From DATARH01 sp036273175 (GTDB lineage: Bacteria; Pseudomonadota; Alphaproteobacteria; ATCC43930; CGMCC-115725), in contig DASUIE010000192.1 of NCBI GenBank assembly GCA_036273175.1, positions 1 to 33,772 on the forward strand: a DNA stretch of 33,772 nt, written 5' to 3'. Every line of letters begins with the position of its first letter. Position 1 is the first letter of the stretch. The notes below the pieces were generated by a model. That model was given only the letters and a program-made list of their open reading frames with translations. It ran no database searches and was not told the origin of the DNA. A program made the position numbers and the translations under genes. Positions 26,001-33,215 of the stretch are shown in pieces.

Positions 26001-27764
26001 GTCGATCCACACCGCCGGCCCGCTCTCCGCGTCGATCTTGAACGGCTCCTCGGCGATGATCCTGAGGCCGAGGTTTTCGAGGATCGGCAGCACGTCGGAG
26101 AGGATGACGGGCTCGTCGCGGCGGTAAAGCCTCAGGCCGTGCCCGCCCTCGTCGCGCGGGTGCAGGGAGGCTTCGAGCGGCGAGCCGGCGAGCACCGCGG
26201 CGACTCGGTCGAGATCGGCGATCGCCTGTGCCGGCGTGGTGCGCGCCTGGTAGGCCGGGGAAAACGGGGCGAGCCAGCGGAGCCTGATCCGGGCCGCGTC
26301 CTCGCCCCAGGCGGCGATGGCGGCGGCCTCGACCCGGTCTGCCCATCCGCGCCCGGCCTCGACCAGCCTCCGTTCGAGCGCGTCGAGATCGACCTCGGGC
26401 ACCGCGCCGCGCCGGGTGCGGATGATGAACTGCACCCGCGCCAGCGGCGAATCGTCGAGATGGACGTAGAAGTCCCACACCGTGCCGGCGAAGGCGGTCG
26501 CGAGAATGTCGCCGAACACCTCGCGCAGCCGCGTGTCGTAACGCTCGCGCGGGGCATAGACGAGGCAGGAGACAAAGCGTTGCAGCGGGTCGCGCCGCAC
26601 GAACAGGGCGAAGCGCTGGCGTTCCTGGAGATTGAGAATGCCGATCGCGGTGTCGTAAAGCGCGTCCTCGTCGATCTGGAACAGCTCGTCGCGCGGGAAG
26701 CCGTCGAGGATGTGGAGGAGGGCCTTGCCGTCATGGCCGTCCGCGGGCATCCCGGCGCGGTCCATAGTGCGGTCGATCTTGCGGCGCAGCACCGGGATCG
26801 CGCGCGGCGCGGTGCCGTTGGCCCGCGAGGTGAAGAGGCCGACGAAGAGCCCGATCCCGGCGATTTTGCCCGCCTCGTCGAAACGGCGGATGCCGACCGC
26901 ATCCATCCGCGCGTTGCGGTGCACGGTGGCGCGGGTGTTGGTCTTGGTGACGAGGAGGAGCTCGCGCCGGCTGACGAAAGCCTGGGCGTCGCCGGGCAGC
27001 GAGGCAAAGTCCCTAAGCGCGCCAAGCAGCGGCGTGTCGAGCGCGCGCAGGATGCCGAGCGGCGGCGATTGCGGCGCGGCGCCGGCGGCGAACGGATAGT
27101 CGCGAAAGCCGAGCAAGGTGATGTTGCCGTCGTCGAGCCAGCGCAGAAACGCGGCGGTCTCGTCGATTTCGGCGGCCGGCACCGGCAGGGGCTGTGCGTA
27201 GAGCCCGCCCGCGAGCGCGCGGAGCGTGGCCCGCATCTCCGGCCAGTCCGTCACCGCGGCGCGGACATCGGCGAGCACCCGCCCGATCGTGTCGGCGAGC
27301 GCCGCGAGCTCGGGGGCCCGCGGCTCGCGGCCGATCTCGATCAGCATCCGCGACTCGCGGCCGCCGCCGGCGAGCTCGACGACCGGGTGGATCACCAGGC
27401 ACACCTCGTGGCCGGCTGCGGTGATCGCGGCATGCACCGAATCGACGAGGAACGGCATGTCGTCATTGACGATCGCGACGATCGTGCGCGGCGACGACCA
27501 GCCGTCGGCGGCGGGGCGCGGGTTGTAGACGCGGATTGCGGCGGTGCCCGGCTTGCGGCCGGCGGCGAGAGCCGAGAGCGCGGCGGCGGCCCCATGCAGA
27601 TCTGCCGGGTCGCGGCCGACGATATCGGCCGGCGGCACCCGCTCGTACATCTCGGCGACGAACCGGCGCTCGCCGGCATCCTTCGCGAGCGCGGCGGCGC
27701 TTTCGATCGGCGCGGCCTTGGCGGCCTCCAGCGCATTGGCTCCGGTCTGCATGTCGGCCCCCAT
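23055..27764 (-). CDS. gdhB: NAD-specific glutamate dehydrogenase, large (180-kDa class)
   Basis: A 1,569-residue enzyme oxidising glutamate to 2-oxoglutarate and ammonia with NAD. The long N-terminal half contains ACT-like regulatory modules (for example IVAIVNDDMPFLVDSVHAAI near residue 100). The catalytic region includes RVARGGIRWSDRKEDFRREI and QTVKNAVIVPVGSKGGFV (around residues 775-820). A nucleotide-binding GVGDMAGDVFGNGML lies near 955, followed by GVNVKILLGHAI-like conserved C-terminal sequence (DHEVNIKILLGHA). Length fits the L_180 class of alphaproteobacteria and pseudomonads. ATGs at 27764 and 27752 are both possible starts. The gene is divergent from the adenylate cyclase, with 122 bp between starts, and convergent with the DUF4038 gene. 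The symbol is by family usage. Confidence 0.95.
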   Translation of the reverse strand: MGADMQTGANALEAAKAAPIESAAALAKDAGERRFVAEMYERVPPADIVGRDPADLHGAAAALSALAAGRKPGTAAIRVYNPRPAADGWSSPRTIVAIVNDDMPFLVDSVHAAITAAGHEVCLVIHPVVELAGGGRESRMLIEIGREPRAPELAALADTIGRVLADVRAAVTDWPEMRATLRALAGGLYAQPLPVPAAEIDETAAFLRWLDDGNITLLGFRDYPFAAGAAPQSPPLGILRALDTPLLGALRDFASLPGDAQAFVSRRELLLVTKTNTRATVHRNARMDAVGIRRFDEAGKIAGIGLFVGLFTSRANGTAPRAIPVLRRKIDRTMDRAGMPADGHDGKALLHILDGFPRDELFQIDEDALYDTAIGILNLQERQRFALFVRRDPLQRFVSCLVYAPRERYDTRLREVFGDILATAFAGTVWDFYVHLDDSPLARVQFIIRTRRGAVPEVDLDALERRLVEAGRGWADRVEAAAIAAWGEDAARIRLRWLAPFSPAYQARTTPAQAIADLDRVAAVLAGSPLEASLHPRDEGGHGLRLYRRDEPVILSDVLPILENLGLRIIAEEPFKIDAESGPAVWIDEFTLAPGAVPARLPAELRQRFEAALAAIWLGDIENDGFNRLILSAGLSARQTVILRLYCKVLRQAGSAYSQAYMEETLSRHGAIAARLVRLFEQRFALDRAGPRGDGAAARAIERALDAVESLDEDRILRGFLTLIRNSLRTNYYQPGPKPYLSVKLASAKIDLFPLPRPLYEIYVYSPRVEGVHMRAGRVARGGIRWSDRKEDFRREILGLMKAQTVKNAVIVPVGSKGGFVVKRPPPAGPDFRAQLQAEGIECYKILMRGLLDITDTIGPGQAVKPPEAVIRHDGDDPYLVVAADKGTATFSDIANGIAIEYGFWLGDAFASGGSAGYDHKEIGITSRGAWELVKRHFRELGRDIQSEDFTVIGVGDMAGDVFGNGMLQSRHIRLRGAFNHLHVFIDPEPDAAKSYEERKRLFHLPRSSWADYDGKLISKGGGVFERSLKSVPVSAEMKAAFGIAEDALTPAELIRRLLTAETDLLFFGGIGTFVKARAESHLEVGDRANDALRVDAETLRATVVGEGANLGVTEKARIAYALQGGRIDTDAIDNSAGVSMSDHEVNIKILLGHAIAEGALDPTEREPLLARMTDEVAALVLRDNYLQGAALSAAEAQGGFDRQVGLMRELERAGRLDRAVEFLPDDDTLAARDRLTRPELAVLLAYAKMSLDADLLASNLPDQPEFAADLAAYFPNELQQRFAAQIATHPLRREIVATVVANDLVNRAGLTFAHGLAAQTGRSPQDATRAYRIVRAVFGLPELWAAIEGLDGKVAAGVQTEVILDLTALIEHEAGWLLRGGRLDIARETARFADGAARLAESLAALLPETDRENLAGRAAQLAESGIPAPLAGRLAGVNFLTSALEIVELSERTRQPVDRAAQIYYRAGARFALDEMRAAARRLPADTPWQKTAIDTVVDDLFGLQTDLAARILARAGNGMDPVGSWAQSRAAKLAPAEAAAAELRAAPSPDLAMLVVATRQLRQAVG

Positions 27765-27886
27765 CCCGGCTGCGCCAGACTCGCCGCTGGGTGGCGGCCA
27801 GGCAAGCGGAATCGAGACTGGAAATAGCTGGCGCGCTTGGCGATTATGGGCGGATCGGATCGCGGGAACGGCATCGGGTCGACGGG

Positions 27887-30130
27887 GTGGGACGCTTCTC
27901 GGCGAGGCGGATCGCGTCATTCTTCCAGCGCGGCATCGTCTATTGGCTGCCGCTGGCGCTGCTGCTGTTGACCTCGCTCGCCCGGCTCGCCATCCCCGAT
28001 TTTCTCGACCGGCTCTCGCTGTTCGCCTTCGACGGGTTCGAGCGCGCCGTCCCGCGGCCCGCACAGGACCTGCCGGTGCGCGTCGTCGCGATCGACGACA
28101 AAAGCCTCCAGGCGGTCGGGCAATGGCCGTGGCCGCGCAGCGTCATCGCCGAACTCGTCGACAAGCTCAATGCCGCGGGGGCGGCGGTCATCACCCTCGA
28201 CATCCTGTTCAGCGAGCCCGACCGCACCTCGCCCAAAATGCTGATGCCGGTGTTGACGCGCGGCGGCGCGAGCGAGGCCGACGCCGAAAAGCTGCTGGCC
28301 GCGATGCCCGACCCCGACAAGCGCCTCGCCGAGGCGATCGCCAAGGCCCCCGTCGTGCTCGGCTTCACCCTTGGCGACACGCCGGGCGACAGCCCTCTCA
28401 TCACGCATGCCGGGTTTGCCTTCGCCAGCGCGGCGGGCGCCGACCCGCTGCGCTTCGTCGACAATTACGCGGCGGCGGTGGGCGACCTGACCGAGCTTCA
28501 GCGCGGCGCCAAGGGCAACGGCTTCGTCAACCAGCACCGCCACTGGGACAATGTCGTGCGCCGCATGCCGCTGGTGTTCAGGCTCAAGGGCAAGGCGGTC
28601 GCCTCGCTCGACGCCGAGACGCTGCGGGTGGCGATGGGCGCGCACGGCTATGTCGGCCGCGCCGCCGGCGCCAACACGCAAAAGAGCTTTGGCGAGAATA
28701 CCGGGCTCACCGATATCCGCATCGGCAAGCTGACCGTGCCGACCGACGGGGCGGGGCGGGTCTGGCTCTATTTCGCCAAGTCGAACCCCGACAAGTTCAT
28801 CTCCGCCTCGGACGTGCTGGCGGGGACCGTCGATCCCGCACAGATCGACGGCAACATCGTCATGGTCGGCGCCACCGCGGCGGGGCTCAACACGCTGAGC
28901 GCCACGCCGATCGGCACCGACATGCCGGGGGTCGAGGTCCACGCCCAGCTGATCGAACAGATCCTCCAGCAGACCTTTCTCGCGCGGCCGGACTGGGTGA
29001 CCGGCGCGGAGATCGTCTTTACGCTTCTCGCCGGCATCGTGCTGGTCGTGCTGCTGCCGCGCACCGGCGCGGTGCTCGGCGCCGGGCTCGGGGCGATCTG
29101 GGTGGCGATCGCGTGCGGGGCCTCGTGGTACGCGTTCCGCGACCAGCATTTGCTGCTCGACCCGGCCTATCCGATCGTCATGCTGACGGTCGTCTATCTG
29201 ATTGCGACGCTGCTCAACCACCGCCACACCGAGCGGCGCCAGCGCGAAATCCGCCACGCCTTCGGCCGCTACATCTCGCCGCATTTCGTCGAGGTGCTGG
29301 CCAAGGACCCGGACAAGCTGGTGCTCGGCGGCGAGCTGCGCGACATGACGATCATGTTCTGCGACATCCGCGGCTTCACCACCCTGTCGGAGGGGCTCGG
29401 GCCGCATGAGCTGACCGAGTACGTCAACAGCTTCCTGACGCCGATGACCGAGATCGTGCTTGCCCATCACGGCACGATCGACAAATACATGGGCGATTGC
29501 GTGATGGCGTTCTGGAACGCGCCGCTCGAAGACCCCGAGCATGCGCGGCACGCGATCGAGGCGGCGCAGGAGATGCGCAGCCGCATCGTCGAGCTGAACG
29601 CGATGTGGGCCGAGGAGGCGCATGCGGGTGGCAAGGCGCACCGGCCGCTGCGCATCGGGATCGGCATCAATACCGGGCGCTGCTGCGTCGGCAATTTCGG
29701 CTCGCACCAGCGCTTCGACTATTCGATCCTCGGCGATTCGGTGAATGTCGCCTCGCGGCTCGAAGGGCTGACCAAGACTTACGGGGTCGACATGATCCTC
29801 GGCGAGGACTCGGCGGTGGAGCTGGGGCGCGACGATCTGATCGAGCTGGACCTCGTCACGGTCAAGGGCAAGACCCAGCCGATCCACATCTTCACGCTGC
29901 CGCCGCAGCCTTTCGAGGCGACGGATTTCCACGAACGTCACGCCGCGCTGCTGGCCGCCTATCGCCGCCGCGACTGGGCCTCTGCGCTGGGTCTGCTCGG
30001 CGACGAGACGCTGTCGGGCGAAGACGAAATGGCGCCCTTCTACGAACTCTTCCGCAAGCGAATCGACCAGCTCCAGACCGAAAATCTGCCGAACGACTGG
30101 GACGGGGTTTTCGTCGCCGCCGAGAAGTGA
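27887..30130 (+). CDS. CHASE2 domain adenylate/guanylate cyclase
   Basis: A 747-residue membrane sensor cyclase. An N-terminal helix (about 17-33, IVYWLPLALLLLTSLARLA) leads to a large extracytoplasmic CHASE2 domain (about 40-360, with VRVVAIDDKSLQAVGQWPWPR and DPAQIDGNIVMVGATAAG). Three further helices (about 365-445) follow, then a class III cyclase domain (about 480-670). Catalytic residues are complete: metal-binding D493 (FCDIRGF) and D537 (KYMGD), purine-selecting K533 and D611 consistent with ATP, and transition-state N620 and R624 (SVNVASR). It should make cAMP in response to an unknown periplasmic signal. GTG at 27887 gives a sound N-in membrane topology. No downstream CRP-type regulator is in the window. 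Confidence 0.92.
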   Translation: MGRFSARRIASFFQRGIVYWLPLALLLLTSLARLAIPDFLDRLSLFAFDGFERAVPRPAQDLPVRVVAIDDKSLQAVGQWPWPRSVIAELVDKLNAAGAAVITLDILFSEPDRTSPKMLMPVLTRGGASEADAEKLLAAMPDPDKRLAEAIAKAPVVLGFTLGDTPGDSPLITHAGFAFASAAGADPLRFVDNYAAAVGDLTELQRGAKGNGFVNQHRHWDNVVRRMPLVFRLKGKAVASLDAETLRVAMGAHGYVGRAAGANTQKSFGENTGLTDIRIGKLTVPTDGAGRVWLYFAKSNPDKFISASDVLAGTVDPAQIDGNIVMVGATAAGLNTLSATPIGTDMPGVEVHAQLIEQILQQTFLARPDWVTGAEIVFTLLAGIVLVVLLPRTGAVLGAGLGAIWVAIACGASWYAFRDQHLLLDPAYPIVMLTVVYLIATLLNHRHTERRQREIRHAFGRYISPHFVEVLAKDPDKLVLGGELRDMTIMFCDIRGFTTLSEGLGPHELTEYVNSFLTPMTEIVLAHHGTIDKYMGDCVMAFWNAPLEDPEHARHAIEAAQEMRSRIVELNAMWAEEAHAGGKAHRPLRIGIGINTGRCCVGNFGSHQRFDYSILGDSVNVASRLEGLTKTYGVDMILGEDSAVELGRDDLIELDLVTVKGKTQPIHIFTLPPQPFEATDFHERHAALLAAYRRRDWASALGLLGDETLSGEDEMAPFYELFRKRIDQLQTENLPNDWDGVFVAAEK

Positions 30131-30292
30131 GCGCGTCCTTTCCCCGTGGCCCCGGCGGGTTACCGCGTCCGTGTCATATTTTGTGACGAATTAAGGTCGA
30201 TTTTCCTTCTATTCGGCGGCATGCTTTGAAATAGTAATCGGGCGGAAACAACGCGGTAGCTGTTTTCGGGCCGAGAGGCCGGTGCGGCAAGC

Positions 30293-30310
30293 TGTAACGG
30301 GAACGTTACA
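30293..30310. promoter_or_regulatory. perfect palindrome upstream of the DUF2188-like gene (possible operator)
   Basis: TGTAACG (30293-30299) and CGTTACA (30304-30310) form a 7-bp inverted repeat around GGAA, ending 24 bp before the ATG at 30335. The 204-bp gap 30131-30334 otherwise holds only an AT-richer stretch around 30175-30235 with no gene. The size and position suit a dimeric regulator's operator; the regulator is unknown. Confidence 0.4.
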
Positions 30311-30334
30311 TAAGTTTCGGGGCGGTCGTTGAAG

Positions 30335-30538
30335 ATGGGAATCATGGAATTCCAGGTTTGCCAGCAAGGCCAGGATTCTCGGTGGATCGTCAGGCTCGAC
30401 GACACCGTCTACGGCGACTACCTCGACAAGGAACAGGCGCTGCTCGACGCGGTCGACGCCGCCCATGACGCCCGCTCCTCCGGCCGCGAGGCGGAGGTCT
30501 GGCTGCACGAAAGCAACGACGCCGCCCGCATCCTCTAG
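30335..30538 (+). CDS. small DUF2188-like protein
   Basis: A 67-residue acidic soluble protein. The pattern FQVCQQGQDSRWIVRLDDTVYGDYLDKEQALLDAVDAA, then SSGREAEVWLHESNDAARIL, resembles short DUF2188-type proteins, which have a W-V-x-x-D strand, a helix rich in Ala and a final V-x-x-x strand. The function of such proteins is unknown. Starts are possible at TTG 30329, ATG 30335 and ATG 30344; the first Met is used here without strong Shine-Dalgarno support. A palindrome lies just upstream. The stop is 10 bp from the convergent glgC stop, and no convincing terminator sits between them. Confidence 0.7.
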   Translation: MGIMEFQVCQQGQDSRWIVRLDDTVYGDYLDKEQALLDAVDAAHDARSSGREAEVWLHESNDAARIL

Positions 30539-30548
30539 GCCAGCTGTT

Positions 30549-31814
30549 TCAGGACAGCGCCGCGACCATCTCCGACGTGACGAGGACGACGCCGCCGTCG
30601 CTGCGGTGAAACCGCGTGGCGTCCAGCACCGGGTCCTCGCCGATCACCATCCCCGCCGGAATGTGGCAGCCGCGGTCGACGATGACGCGGGTGAGCCGGG
30701 ACGAGCGGCCGACATCGACCTCGGGCAGCAGCACCGCCTCCAGCGCGCGGGCGTGCGAGTTGACGCGGCAGACCGAGAACAACAGCGAGCGGGCGACATG
30801 CGCGCCCGAGATGATGCAGCCGCCCGACACCATCGAATCCACCGCCATCCCGCGCCGGTCGTCGTCGTCGAAGACAAACTTCGCCGGCGGCAATTGCTGC
30901 TGATAGGTCCAGATCGGCCAGTTCGGATCGTAGATGTCGAGCGACGGAACCGGGGTGATCAAATCGAGATTCGCCGCCCAATAGGCGTCGATCGTACCGA
31001 CGTCGCGCCAGTACGGCTCGGCCTCGTGGGTCGTCTTGACGCAGCTCTCCTCGAAATTATGCGCGGCGGCGAGGCCGCGGGCGACCAGATGGGGGATCAC
31101 GTCCTTGCCGAAATCGTGGCTCGATGTCGGGTCGCGCGTGTCGCGTTCGAGCTCGGCATAGAGGAAATCCGCGGTGAAGATATAAATGCCCATGCTGGCG
31201 AGCGCGCGGTCGGGGCGGCCGGCCATCGGGCTCGGGCTGCTCGGCTTTTCCTGAAAGCTCTTGATCTGGCCCGAAGGGGCGACATCCATGATGCCGAACT
31301 CGGAGGCCTCGGACAGCGGCACGTCGATGCAGGCGACCGTGCAGCCGGCGCCGCTTTCGACATGCGCGGCCAGCATGTGCGAATAGTCCATCTTGTAGAT
31401 GTGGTCGCCGGCCAGGACGACGAAGTATTCGGGCTGCGCGGCGCGGAAGATGTCGAAGTTCTGGAACACCGCGTCGGCGGTGCCGCGGTACCAGGTCGCC
31501 TCGTCCAGCCGCTGCTGCGCCGGCAGGAGGTCGAGAAACTCGTTCATCTCCGGGCGCAGAAACGACCAGCCCATCTGCAAATGCCTGAGCAGGCTGTGCG
31601 CCTTGTACTGGCTCAGGACCGCGATCCGGCGAATCCCGGAATTGATGCAGTTGGACAGCACGAAATCGACGATGCGGAACTTGCCGCCGAAGAACACCGC
31701 GGGCTTGGCCCGCCGGTCGGTCAAATTGTGCAGCCGGCTGCCGCGGCCGCCGGCCAAAACCAGCGCGATCGCGCGCTGCGACAATCGTTGCTGAATACGA
31801 TCGGCGGAAAGCAT
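30549..31814 (-). CDS. glgC: glucose-1-phosphate adenylyltransferase
   Basis: A 421-residue ADP-glucose pyrophosphorylase making ADP-glucose from ATP and glucose-1-phosphate, the committed step of glycogen synthesis. The nucleotide-binding loop LAGGRGSRL lies at residues 20-28, RRAKPAVFFGGKFRIVDF (34-51) carries the activator-site and fold residues, WYRGTADAVFQN and VLAGDHIYKMDY form the catalytic centre, and FGIMDV and FQEKPS bind the sugar phosphate. The C-terminal left-handed beta-helix follows (VSGGCIISGAHVARSLLF). Length is normal. GGAGGAG lies seven bases before the ATG. No glycogen synthase or branching enzyme gene is in the window. Two small genes lie upstream on the same strand; a palindrome CGGAA-N4-TTCCG (31897-31910) lies in its upstream region. 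Confidence 0.97.
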   Translation of the reverse strand: MLSADRIQQRLSQRAIALVLAGGRGSRLHNLTDRRAKPAVFFGGKFRIVDFVLSNCINSGIRRIAVLSQYKAHSLLRHLQMGWSFLRPEMNEFLDLLPAQQRLDEATWYRGTADAVFQNFDIFRAAQPEYFVVLAGDHIYKMDYSHMLAAHVESGAGCTVACIDVPLSEASEFGIMDVAPSGQIKSFQEKPSSPSPMAGRPDRALASMGIYIFTADFLYAELERDTRDPTSSHDFGKDVIPHLVARGLAAAHNFEESCVKTTHEAEPYWRDVGTIDAYWAANLDLITPVPSLDIYDPNWPIWTYQQQLPPAKFVFDDDDRRGMAVDSMVSGGCIISGAHVARSLLFSVCRVNSHARALEAVLLPEVDVGRSSRLTRVIVDRGCHIPAGMVIGEDPVLDATRFHRSDGGVVLVTSEMVAALS

Positions 31815-31948
31815 AAGCCGTCTCCTCCACGAACCGGGACGACTCCGGAAACGTGCGGAATTTCGAGCCGGAACAGTAGAGTAAATTCTTAATTCGCGGA
31901 AACGGTTCCGTTGTGAAGTCGGCGGACCGTGATTCCCTCTTGCGGGTG

Positions 31949-32185
31949 TCAGCGCTGGCCTGGGCGCGGATGATTTATCTCTGTTTCATCGTAAAAGGGG
32001 TCTGAAGAAGGCGCATTATGTGCCGCCGGCTCATGCCGGGGATTGAAGAGGCCGTCGGAAGCTCGGGCGCCGTGCGCAAAATCGAATACCGACGGTAGCC
32101 CAGACACGCCAAGGGCAACCGCGGCAATTACAGTCACGATGCCCCATGCGGCGAACAGGTGCCGCCAACCGATTTGGGCTACCAT
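31949..32185 (-). CDS. small predicted membrane protein
   Basis: A 78-residue protein I do not recognise. Residues 5-30 (IGWRHLFAAWGIVTVIAAVALGVSGL) form one hydrophobic segment; the rest is polar with His, Pro and Asp/Glu (HEPAAHNAPSSDPFYDETEINHP). AGAGGA lies about eight bases before the ATG, which supports translation. It is on the same strand as glgC, 134 bp upstream of it, and 55 bp downstream of another small gene. It could be a single-pass inner-membrane protein with a His-rich periplasmic tail. No homolog family can be named, and it may be strain-specific. Confidence 0.5.
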   Translation of the reverse strand: MVAQIGWRHLFAAWGIVTVIAAVALGVSGLPSVFDFAHGARASDGLFNPRHEPAAHNAPSSDPFYDETEINHPRPGQR

Positions 32186-32240
32186 TCGTCATGTCCTCTG
32201 AAAGCGGGTGCTCCGTCAGCCGTGTCTTCGGAGCAGGCAG

Positions 32241-32501
32241 CTAAATCGCACGCGCTCCGGTCGAGGCATCGGGCGCCGGCGGCTCGCTTGAAAAGCGGAC
32301 CTTGCTCAACGCCGTCCTCGCATCGGCTCGACTGCTGAACCGTACTCGGATTGCCTGGTGCGTGTAGTCTATCCAGTGCCCCACGTGCCACGGACCGATC
32401 AGGTCGACGCTCTGCAACTCCTTGAGCTTGCTCGCAAGCCGACCGACGCCGAGGGTCCCTTCCACCTCGAAGGTGACGACGCTTTCCCATGAATCCGTCA
32501 T
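32241..32501 (-). CDS. hypothetical small soluble protein
   Basis: An 86-residue protein with alternating strand/helix character: ESVVTFEVEGTLGVGRLASKLKELQSVDLIG, then HWIDYTHQAIRVRFSSRADARTALSKV. This looks like a small alpha/beta fold of the ferredoxin-like or RRM-like kind: a first beta strand, a helix, a second strand, and a last helix with spaced Ala and Arg. No family is recognised and no signal peptide is present. GGGAAG lies six bases before the ATG. It is the outermost leftward gene of the glgC cluster, at the edge of the lower-GC island to its right. Confidence 0.5.
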   Translation of the reverse strand: MTDSWESVVTFEVEGTLGVGRLASKLKELQSVDLIGPWHVGHWIDYTHQAIRVRFSSRADARTALSKVRFSSEPPAPDASTGARAI

Positions 32502-32813
32502 GCGCTTCCCGTCCGTTCGAGGCGCTTCGAAGCCGCCGGGTCGATGGCGAGAGGGCGGGCGAGTGAGGCCGGCGTGCTTCCACCGGGTTGGTCGTTATCA
32601 TTGCTATTCTTTTTGGCATGAGATCTTGACCACTTTAGGAAACCGTATTCCGTTCTTGCGTCATATGAGATAAACATAGGGTACGTCCCTTTGAAGATAC
32701 GTTCGCACTGTCATATGAGATTGATTTAGGAAATTACGACTCTTGATGTTGGTTTTATTTTATAAGATTTGGCATCTTTTGGAACGGCGAAGCGGATTTA
32801 ACGTTCCAGCAGT
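32502..32813. other. gene-free lower-GC stretch with direct repeats
   Basis: The 312 bp between two divergently oriented small genes are clearly richer in A and T than the rest of the window, especially after 32590. They contain the repeat at 32660-32730 but no credible gene. TTGATG at 32743-32748 followed by TATAAG at 32761-32766 looks promoter-like, but the 12-bp spacing is too short for a standard sigma-70 promoter. Confidence 0.5.
32660..32730 (+). repeat. direct repeat GTCATATGAGAT, two copies 50 bp apart
   Basis: GTCATATGAGAT occurs at 32660-32671 and 32710-32721. Both copies are followed four bases later by ATAGG (32676-32680) or TTAGG (32726-32730), so 21 positions match in spacing. 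Each contains the palindrome TCATATGA. A degenerate third version (ATGAGAT at 32618-32624, TTAGG at 32635-32639) lies upstream with different internal spacing. It could be an operator or a remnant of an inserted element. Confidence 0.55.
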
Positions 32814-32996
32814 ATGAAGTCAGAACCTTTTCCGCACCCCGGCACTCCCGCGGCCCGCAGGCATGGCTGTACCTGTCCCGATCAATGCACGGACGCGAGC
32901 GTGGGCAGCCTCTCGAACCCCTGGGTCTTGGACGTGTATTGCCCGTTGCACGGCGAAAGCGCTTACGAAGAACATAAAAAAGGACCTCGGCATTAG
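32814..32996 (+). CDS. small Cys-rich (zinc-ribbon-like) protein
   Basis: A 60-residue protein with HPGTPAARRHGCTCPDQC in the first half and VLDVYCPLHGES in the second. The pattern G-C-T-C-P, a spacer, then W-V-x-x-x-CPLHG recalls small proteins often found in phages, plasmids and genomic islands, with the three Cys and a His forming a likely zinc knuckle (Cys19, Cys21, Cys43, His46). Function is unknown. Shine-Dalgarno evidence before the ATG is weak. The surrounding DNA is lower in GC than the rest of the window. It is followed 33 bp later by a tiny membrane peptide gene in the same direction. Confidence 0.7.
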   Translation: MKSEPFPHPGTPAARRHGCTCPDQCTDASVGSLSNPWVLDVYCPLHGESAYEEHKKGPRH

Positions 32997-33029
32997 CTAT
33001 TTTGCAGAGGTTCATGTGGAGGATCGTAC

Positions 33030-33119
33030 ATGAAGGCGTGGGTGATTCCCCCAATTGTCATTCCTGCCGCCTTGATATTGGCATTCTTTATATACGTAGG
33101 AACTATCTATCTTTTCTAA
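33030..33119 (+). CDS. 29-residue single-pass membrane peptide
   Basis: A very short frame, ATG 33030 to TAA 33117-33119, starting MKAWVIPPIVIPAALILAF and ending with FIYVGTIYLF. A single Lys near the N-terminus is followed by one continuous hydrophobic helix, the usual shape of small inner-membrane proteins. TGGAGG lies seven bases upstream of the ATG, an excellent ribosome-binding site and better than that of most genes here. A longer overlapping frame (33002-33211) lacks such support. Function is unknown; accessory-subunit or toxin-like roles are possible. Neighbours are the Cys-rich small protein upstream and a response regulator downstream. Confidence 0.6.
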   Translation: MKAWVIPPIVIPAALILAFFIYVGTIYLF

Positions 33120-33215
33120 GCTCTATTATTTGCTTTTTGGGTGCCTCTCGGCTTTTGAGCTTAAATAGAAGAGGTACCGCTTGCGCCCGCGTACAATTCC
33201 TGCGCACTTGATGGT

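Noticed and set aside
23289..27827. Several long plus-strand open frames opposite the glutamate dehydrogenase gene
   Set aside because: All lie antisense to conserved GDH sequence and show only charged low-complexity translations.
30300..30330. EcfG (general stress sigma) promoter GGAAC...CGTT
   Set aside because: The two elements are 22 bp apart instead of 16-17, so the spacing does not fit.
30543..30558. Hairpin GCTGT...ACAGC as terminator between the DUF2188-like gene and glgC
   Set aside because: The 5-bp stem is weak, has no T tract, and runs into the glgC coding end.
32755..33054. Minus-strand frame opposite the Cys-rich small gene
   Set aside because: It has no motif, an unusual composition and a poor start; the plus-strand frame carries a recognisable Cys/His pattern.
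33140..33178. Imperfect inverted repeat GGTGCCTCT / AGAGGTACC as terminator of the tiny peptide gene
   Set aside because: Its loop is 21 bases with a G-T pair in the stem and no T tract follows, so it is not convincing.
33002..33211. 69-codon frame overlapping the 29-residue peptide gene
   Set aside because: It has no ribosome-binding site and a composition unlike a protein; the shorter frame in another phase has a strong site and a clear membrane helix.
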